NCBI GenBank assembly: GCA_015179025.1
Contig: WHUX01000738.1
Location: 1 to 12,325, forward strand
Direction of reading: 5' to 3'
DNA: 12,325 nucleotides
DNA from: Terfezia claveryi
Taxonomy: Eukaryota > Ascomycota > Pezizomycetes > Pezizales > Pezizaceae
Position numbers and translations under genes: made by a program. How positions within the stretch are numbered: the stretch's first letter is position 1; every line of letters starts with the position of its first letter. Shown in pieces: positions 7,742-12,325 of this stretch. Below the pieces are notes generated by a model. That model searched no databases. It saw only the letters and a list, made by a program, of their open reading frames with translations, and had not been told where the DNA came from.

Positions 7742-8143
7742 TGACGACACTTCCTATAATGGCTTAGTAGCACTGACGTCAGGTAGCTGCCTAAAACAGG
7801 AAGACGCTTCCTGTTTAGGAACTCTGCAGGCTGACATACATTGATTAGGCAGCCCGAACTACAACGCTTTGCAGTCAGGCTGTCTTACAGGAGATAAGCT
7901 TGAATACAACGAATAACAACATAGGAATGTCATATATTAGAACATCATAGAAACACACTGAAGAGAATACATGCATGAGATCCAATATCAGAGAACACAC
8001 ACTTCCTTTACCCAATCCCTTTAACGTCTGCACTCCCGACGCACTACCCGCATCTGTATGGGTGATCAGGCCATCACAGTCAGCAATGTAGTAGGGTATT
8101 GGTTATCCCGGTGGAGGGTAGGTCTCTTACCTGAGTCGTAACA

Positions 8144-8148
8144 ACCCC
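8144..8148. repeat. Target-site duplication ACCCC, right copy
   Basis: ACCCC directly follows the inner 5' LTR end (GTAACA at 8143) and equals 1517-1521. Removing the inner element plus one copy restores a continuous outer LTR. Confidence 0.9.
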
Positions 8149-8202
8149 CTCGTCTTGCCTTATCCCGAGAATAGCTCTGCAGCACAGCTGCCCCCCTCCG
8201 AC

Positions 8203-8227
8203 ATACGCGGCAACTGCCTCCGCGTAT
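8203..8227 (+). other. Leader hairpin 1 of the outer element
   Basis: ATACGCGG (8203-8210) and CCGCGTAT (8220-8227) form a perfect 8-bp, GC-rich stem with a 9-nt loop in the transcribed leader. It may act in packaging or translation; this is position-based inference. Confidence 0.5.
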
Positions 8228-8295
8228 CTCGTGCTCCTTGCCCTCTACCCCTCTTGCCTCTTGCTCTTGCCCCCTGTCCCAGCCTTCCCCTAGTC

Positions 8296-8320
8296 ACACA
8301 CGTAGCGTTCCTACGTGTGT
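8296..8320 (+). other. Leader hairpin 2 of the outer element
   Basis: ACACACGTAG (8296-8305) and CTACGTGTGT (8311-8320) form a perfect 10-bp stem with a 5-nt loop CGTTC. Its intactness in an otherwise damaged element is notable. Function unknown. Confidence 0.55.
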
Positions 8321-8390
8321 CTCGCCCTAGCCTCTGCCTTCTTCCTGGCATACCCCTTGGTTGCCTTGTCCCTAGAGCCGTCGTTACACT

Positions 8391-8399
8391 ACGTTGGAT
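8391..8399 (+). other. Primer-binding site of the outer element (self-priming type)
   Basis: ACGTTGGAT starts 2 nt after the proposed LTR end (8388) and pairs with the LTR segment 1453-1461 over nine positions including one G-U wobble. A C at 1459, mutated at a former CpG, would make it perfect. No plausible tRNA 3' end matches. Spacing from LTR and from TATA box equals that of the inner element. Confidence 0.5.
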
Positions 8400-8424
8400 C
8401 GTCTCGACCAACTGGTACGCTGTC

Positions 8425-9587
8425 ATGTCTGAACCAACCCCGTTACCCACCGACAGGTTCCAAGCATGGAGGGAAACCCCAATACCCTCAGACCCTGCCC
8501 AGCTGTTGGAATACCGCCGAATGGCTATCGATATCTTCACTGCCACCTATGAGATTGGCGAAAAACAAGGAGTGGAGCTCCAGAACACTAAACGAAGGCT
8601 GAAAGAAGCCGAAGATGAAATCCTTCTTCTCCGAGAGGACCTTGTAGACGACCGAGTAACCATTCGCAATCTCAACCGTGCCCTTGCCGCCGCAACCGCA
8701 CAGGCACCGACGACTGTCACACCCGCCAAAACCCAAGATCTCCCCACCCCACCCAAATTTAATGGTGAACGGGCCCGCCTCAAGGCCTGGAAAAACTCGA
8801 CCAATATTAAGCTCAATGGAGATGCTGCTAAATTTCCAACTACCCAACACAAACTCGCCTACGTTTACGGCCTGCTGGAGGGGAAGGCTCTGGACCAAGT
8901 CCAGCCCTATGTTTTGGGAACAGGGATCAATCTAGCGGACATTTCCGCCTTATTCATTATCCTTGACCGAGCGTTTGGGGATCTGGATCCAGAAGGAACG
9001 GCCACAAGAGCCCTTCGAGCCCTTTGACAAAAGAACACCGACCTCGCCACCTATGTGGCTGAATTCTCTAGGCTAGCTGCAGAGGTCGAATGGAGCGACA
9101 AAATCAAACTAGATCAATTCCAGGAAGGCTTAAGTGTGGAACTGAGACAGGCACTTATCAATTTCCCAGACGTCCACACCCTTGAAGAATTCATTGATCA
9201 GGCCAGCCGATTGGAGCAAAAGATGGCCAGGTTTAGAAACAGCCTTAAGGCCTCCCCTACAACAGCACCCCCACGATTGACCTTTTTAGCACCTCGCCCC
9301 CAGCCATAGGCCCCTGTAACCCCCCGAACAAGCCAGCCCACCCTTCTCTCGTGGCGGGTGGACCGGCCCCTATAGACTTATTCGCGGGCAGACCCCGCCT
9401 GACCCAAGAAGAGAGGGAACGCCGCCGGAATAATGGGCTATGCATAGCCTGTGGGAAGGCCGACCACTTTATCGCGGCTTGCCCCCTTCGAAAGAATCGC
9501 TCCCTTGCCATCCACGCTATCTCCGATACCCCAGTGCCCAGGATTGAGGAGCTTGATGAGTCGGGAAAAGCCCTGTCCCTTGCCTAG
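8425..9587 (+). pseudogene. Outer element Gag, broken
   Basis: Start is ATG 8425, the first after the LTR and leader. The first 200 codons hold a predicted helical region (about 45-95, rich in Glu, Arg, Leu) and the start of a capsid domain (PPKFNGER, then LLEGKALDQ). A TGA at 9025 interrupts the capsid domain; the same frame continues (QKNTDLATYVAEFSRLA) to a TAG at 9307. A one-base loss near the C6 run 9320-9325 moves the rest to another frame (9351-9587), which carries the zinc knuckle C-X2-C-X4-H-X4-C (CIACGKADH) and ends DESGKALSLA. The TGA fits a CGA arginine codon and the TAG a CAG glutamine codon, each changed by C to T. Its C-terminal ESG-K/N motif aligns with that of the inner Gag. 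Confidence 0.85.
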
Positions 9588-9620
9588 TTACTGGCACTAG
9601 CAAGGGACCTGCTCCAGGTC
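9563..9620 (+). promoter_or_regulatory. Gag-pol -1 frameshift signal of the outer element
   Basis: In the gag frame the sequence reads G GGA AAA (9563-9569), a slippery heptamer. A 5-nt spacer GCCCT follows, then a 12-bp stem with one bulged C: GTCCCTTG (9575-9582), bulge 9583, CTAG (9584-9587), paired with CTAG (9597-9600) and CAAGGGAC (9601-9608) around a 9-nt loop. The gag stop TAG (9585-9587) lies in the stem. After a -1 slip the frame is open (AGC CCT GTC ...) straight into the protease. A second hairpin GACCTG-CTC-CAGGTC (9606-9620) overlaps the first, and loop CTGG could pair with CCAG, so a pseudoknot is possible. Confidence 0.75.
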
Positions 9621-10050
9621 ATTTATCTTTGTCTGCGTTTTCTTTGCCTACACCTATGTCTGTTGATGAGTCTCGCCTGTTTGGCGAGCACTTCGTTGTA
9701 CCTATAACTGTTAAGTTCAATGATAAAACAGTGGTTACATCAGCTCTCATAGATTGTGGTGCTTCAGGAATAGCATTTATTGACCAGACCTTCGTCAGTA
9801 AAAACTCTATACCAACCTCCAAGCTAAAAACCCCCACCTCCTTGATGTTATTGACGGCTGCCCTATCTCTTCTGGGGCGATTACCAACCTCGCATGCCTG
9901 CCCAGCACCATGGGTGATTACTCGGAAGATCTCCCAATGTTCGTAACCAAGCTAAAGTATCCAATTGTCCTTGGGATCCCCTGGCTTAGGATGCATGATG
10001 TATCAGTCAGCTTCGGCTCTTACACCTTGCGATTCAACAGCCCTTATTGC
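9590..10050 (+). pseudogene. Outer element Pol: aspartic protease part, frameshifted
   Basis: This frame lies -1 to gag and is reached through the frameshift signal; it has no need for its own start. The active-site motif is D-C-G-A-S at 9752 (IDCGASG). After a run AAAAACCCCC (9826-9835) one base is missing: the continuation LDVIDG... is in the next frame from 9841 and leads to the second protease motif IVLGIPWL (about 9964-9987). The protease would cleave Gag and Gag-Pol in particles. Cysteine in place of the usual Ser/Thr of D-S/T-G is shared with the inner element. Confidence 0.85.
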
Positions 10051-11190
10051 AAAAAACACTGTGGAGATCCAAAAACCACTGTCACTGGGCTGTGCGCATT
10101 GCTACCCCCAATAATCCACCCGACTCAGGTGGTAATCCCGCCTGCACATATCAATACCACCATTCCCCCAGTTTCCCCGATATCCCCCACCCTCGCAAAA
10201 CCCCTGAATATTAACTTTATTGGAGCAGGGGCCTTCGTTCATCTCACCAGGAGGCATAAGCTCAAGGCGCATACCCTTTCAATTTATGAGATCAATCTGG
10301 AAATTAACAAGACCCGGTCCAAGGAGGAGTGGAAATCCTTGGTTCCGGATGAGTACCACAAGTTCATTGACCTGTTCTCGGAAAAAGCCGCAGAGAAGTT
10401 GGCACCTAACCGACCATATGACCACACGATTCCACTGATAGAAGGTAAAACCCCTCCCTATGGGCCCCTCTATGGAATGTCCCGAGTAGAGCTGGAAGCC
10501 CTAAAAAAGTACTTGGAGGAAAACCTCAATAAGAGCTTCATTCGCCATAGCTCCTCCCCAGCGGGTGCCCCTGTGCTGTTCGTGAAGAAGTCGGACGGCT
10601 CTCTTCGGTTGTGCGTTGATTATCGTGGCCTGAACGAGATAACGGTCAAGAACAGGTATCCCCTACCTCTGATTCAGGAAACATTAGCCAGGCTCTCCAA
10701 GGCAAAATGGTTCACTAAACTGGATTAGAGGGGAGCCTATAACCTGGTCCGAATAGCTGAAGGTGAAGAGTGGAAAATGGCCTTCCGCACCCGGTACGGG
10801 CACTTCGAGTACAATGTCATGCCTTTCGGCTTAACCAATGCCCCGGCCTCTTTCCAGCAGTTTATTAATGATACCCTACGAGACTTTTTGGATGTGTTCT
10901 GCACAGCCTACCTGGACGATATCCTGATCTATTCAGACACCCTGGCAGAGCACAAAATCTATGTCCGACTTGTGCTGGAAAAGCTGGAGCAAGCCGGATT
11001 ATACCTCAAGCCTGAGAAATGCGAGTTTCATGTGCAGGAGGTCAAGTATCTGGGGTTGATTATCACTACCGAAGGTATCAGGATGGATCCCACCAAGGTT
11101 ACCGCTGTCTAGGAATGGCAAATCCCAGCAAATCTTAAGGATGTCTAAGCCTTCCTGGGGTTCGCTAACTTTTACCGGCGGTTCATTCTA
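10051..11190 (+). pseudogene. Outer element Pol: linker and reverse transcriptase, with stops
   Basis: RT copies element RNA to DNA. After a Pro/Thr-rich linker the RT domain begins at about 10400 (YDHTIPL) with SLRLCVDYRGLNE (10599-10637), PFGLTNAP and catalytic YLDD at 10909-10920. Three stops interrupt the same frame: TAG 10726 in FTKLD*RGAYN, TAG 11110 in TAV*EWQ and TAA 11146 in KDV*AFLGFAN. The last two sit where relatives carry glutamine, so CAG to TAG and CAA to TAA (C to T before A) explain them. For 10726 relatives usually have a hydrophobic residue, so its origin is less clear. Frame is otherwise continuous from 9841 to about 11433. Confidence 0.88.
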
Positions 11191-11727
11191 GGGTATTCGA
11201 AGATCGTAGCCCCCCTCACCGCCCTGACCAAGAAAGACCTGTGCTTCGACTGGAATCCAGAAGCCCAATCTACCTTCCAGAACCTCAAGGAAGCTTTCTG
11301 CTCAGCACCGATCTTGGCCCATTTCGATCCGGACAGTGAATGTATCGTGGAGACTGACGCCTCCGACTATGTCTCCGCGGGAATCTTGTCTCAGTATGTC
11401 AATGGGATCCTCCACCCAGTGGCATACTTCTCAAAAAGCACTCTCCAGCTGAGTGTAATTATGAAATCTATGATAAAGAGTTAATGGCCATTGTGCGAGC
11501 GTTCGAGGAGTGGAGGCCACACCTGGAGTCAGCCAAGGGGATCATCGAGGTGCTATCCGATTATAAGAATCTTGAGTACTTCACCACCACTAAGCTGCTG
11601 AACCGACGGCAGGCTAGGTGGTTAGAGTTCTTATCTCAATTCAACTTCAAGATCAAGTATCGGCCTGAAAAAGCTGGGGTAAGCCGGATGCACTGACCAG
11701 GAGATCAAGAGATCTCCCTAAAGGGGG
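11191..11727 (+). pseudogene. Outer element Pol: RNase H part, frameshifted
   Basis: RNase H removes the RNA strand after copying. The first catalytic acid is D in ETDAS (11356-11358). A missing A in the run 11433-11437 shifts the frame, which continues as DKELMAIV with the E at 11478-11480. The third acid is D at 11559 in [10 protein letters not shown]; relatives have TDHKN, so H to Y (CAT/CAC to TAT/TAC, C to T) is likely. Two more one-base losses follow, at the G4 run 11676-11679 and the G6 run 11723-11728, each moving to the next frame. The C-terminal part then leads into the Ala-Asp linker. Confidence 0.85.
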
Positions 11728-12325
11728 GATGAAAGGCTGAAGTACCAAAATCAGGTGGTACTGAAACCTGAAAATCTCGACCTGGTGGCCACTAGCCATG
11801 CTGATGCTAATGCTGATGCTGATGCTGATGCTGATGCAGATGCTGATGCTGATGCTGATGCTGATGCTGATGCTGATGCTGATGCTAATGCTAGAGCTGA
11901 AGCGAACCCAGGAGCAGATCTCCTTCTGCGGATACAATGGGCATATACAGAGGACGACCTGGTTAAGGATATAATCGCTGCAGTGGAGTCTGGACAGCGC
12001 CGTCACACCAAGATTTCCCTAGCCGAGTGCACCACTCAGGACGGCCTCCTATACCACCTAGATCGGCTCTATATACCTGAAGGAGAGCTGCGGATGCAGC
12101 TGATCAAGGAACACCATGATACCCTGGCTGCGGGTCATCCTGGGGTAGCTAAAACATTAGAGCTGCTAGCTAGGCAATATACGTGGATTGACCAACGGAA
12201 GGAGGTGGAGCGGTACATACGGAATTGCCATGTCTGCAAGCGTGCCAAACCCACCCGCCACGCTCCGTATGGTACCCTGAAGCCCCTGGAAATCCCAGAA
12301 CAACCCTGGCAACATCTGACTATGG
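11728..12325 (+). CDS. Outer element Pol: linker and integrase N-terminus (partial)
   Basis: From 11728 to the window end one frame stays open for 199 codons with no stop. It begins with DERLKYQNQ, then 15 Ala-Asp/Asn dipeptides (11800-11889), then a linker. The integrase zinc-binding domain follows, with HH in KEHHD (about 12109-12123), H in AGHPG, and the pair C-H-V-C near 12227-12238. The last residues, QHLTM, stop just before the first catalytic Asp of the DDE triad expected next. The frame has no start of its own; it is the 3' part of Pol, separated from RNase H by one-base losses, so this copy would not be translated as such. Confidence 0.85.
11800..11889 (+). repeat. (GCTGAT)n hexanucleotide tandem repeat, 15 units
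   Basis: Fifteen hexamers GCT-GAT in frame encode Ala-Asp repeats; units 2 and 15 are GCTAAT (Ala-Asn) and one unit has GCA. It lies between RNase H and the integrase zinc domain. Unit length is a multiple of 3, so copy-number changes keep the frame. Confidence 0.9.

Larger units (their letters stand above)
1522..8143 (-). mobile_element. Inner chromovirus-type Ty3/gypsy retrotransposon, full length (6622 bp)
   Basis: The element is bounded by two 617-bp LTRs with TGTTAC/GTAACA ends and a 5-bp target duplication. On the minus strand it carries gag, protease-RT-RNase H, integrase and chromodomain in Ty3/gypsy order, plus a primer-binding site and polypurine tract. The LTRs differ at only five positions, so it is younger than the outer element it split. 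The coding region is almost free of damage, with no internal stops in gag, pol or integrase. However, gag-pol and RNase H-integrase are each offset by one base, and the gag-pol shift signal is followed by a -1 frame stop, so this copy is probably not autonomous now. Confidence 0.95.
7527..8143 (-). repeat. Inner element 5' LTR (617 bp)
   Basis: As the upstream LTR on the minus strand it holds the active promoter. It begins TGTTACGAC (8143 downward) and ends CCTGTAACA at 7527. If RNA starts at 7668, U3 covers 8143-7669 (475 nt) and R-U5 covers 142 nt. Differences from the 3' LTR are at 7614, 7624, 7770, 7833 and 8084. Confidence 0.95.
8149..8388 (+). repeat. Outer element 5' LTR, right part (R-U5)
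   Basis: This is the continuation of the LTR left at 1521. It is strongly pyrimidine-rich (8228-8340). The proposed end GTTACA at 8388 is supported by the termini and by the primer-binding site that begins 2 nt later, the same spacing as in the inner element. An open frame runs through it into gag, but it looks like leader RNA and not protein. Confidence 0.65.
1252..12325 (+). mobile_element. Outer Ty3/gypsy LTR retrotransposon (partial, interrupted, inactive)
   Basis: The element starts at the 5' LTR (TGTCACAAC at 1252), is interrupted by the inner element (1522-8143 plus one ACCCC copy), and runs beyond the window end. Domain order is LTR, leader, gag with zinc knuckle, protease, RT (YLDD), RNase H, integrase zinc-binding domain; RT-RNase H before integrase defines Ty3/gypsy. 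At least five in-frame stops and about five one-base frame losses make this copy inactive. The putative 5-bp target repeat on the left is ACAAT (1247-1251); the right end and 3' LTR lie outside. Whether it carries a chromodomain cannot be seen. Confidence 0.9.

Noticed and set aside
8394..8408. TGG at 8394 and following bases as a tRNA-type primer-binding site
   Set aside because: The implied tRNA 3' end does not place the T-loop correctly, and the TGG lies 5 nt from the proposed LTR end; complementarity to the LTR explains the site better.
8155..8424. Open frame running upstream of the outer gag start, which could extend Gag by 90 residues
   Set aside because: It covers the LTR R-U5 and the primer-binding site, is pyrimidine-rich with strong hairpins, and gives a Pro/Leu/Cys-rich peptide without family features. 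ATG 8425 is the sensible start.
11653..12006. Minus-strand frame with a long Ser-Ile repeat
   Set aside because: It is the antisense of the GCTGAT tandem repeat in the outer pol and has no other support.
1..12325. CRISPR arrays, tRNA or rRNA genes, bacterial defence or phage systems
   Set aside because: No regularly spaced repeats, no tRNA-like folds with proper arms, and all coding content is explained by two eukaryotic retrotransposons.

Overview
The window is non-bacterial, transposon-dominated DNA, most likely from a filamentous ascomycete fungus. The evidence is two Ty3/gypsy LTR retrotransposons of fungal type (one with a C-terminal chromodomain), a neighbouring AT-rich stretch almost without CpG, and stop codons that look like CpA to TpA mutations. 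Both CpG loss and such stops are what fungal RIP (repeat-induced point mutation) leaves. No host gene was recognised, and the species cannot be read from the sequence.

Layout. 1-1251 is AT-rich, gene-free DNA holding a GGAGACAC-type repeat block (606-812). At 1252 an outer plus-strand Ty3/gypsy element begins. Its 5' LTR is split: the left part is 1252-1521 and the right part 8149-8388. Between them lies an almost complete inner element on the minus strand, 1522-8143 (6622 bp), with two 617-bp LTRs differing at five positions and a 5-bp target duplication ACCCC (1517-1521 / 8144-8148). The inner element reads, right to left: 5' LTR, primer-binding site, gag (7468-5729), protease-RT-RNase H (5732-3687), integrase with GPY/F motif and chromodomain (3744-2434), polypurine tract, 3' LTR. 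After the insertion the outer element resumes: leader, gag (8425-9587), protease, RT, RNase H and the N-terminal part of integrase, cut by the window end at 12325. The outer element is dead: five in-frame stops and about five single-base frame losses.

How the parts work together. In both elements Gag would form the particle, protease would mature it, RT/RNase H would copy the RNA and integrase would insert the cDNA. Although their sequences differ widely, the two elements share three layout features. (1) A 9-10 nt primer-binding site starts exactly 2 nt inside the 5' LTR and is complementary to an LTR segment 40-41 nt downstream of a TATA box, which is the Tf1-style self-priming arrangement. 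(2) A gag-pol -1 frameshift cassette consists of an in-phase G GGA AAN slippery heptamer, a 5-nt spacer and a stem-loop, at the same place in gag. (3) An inverted repeat sits immediately upstream of the TATA box. In the inner element the frameshift cassette is followed at once by a stop in the -1 frame, so that copy probably cannot make Gag-Pol.

No new defence or metabolic system is visible. The notable content is the pairing of self-priming with programmed -1 frameshifting in two nested elements.
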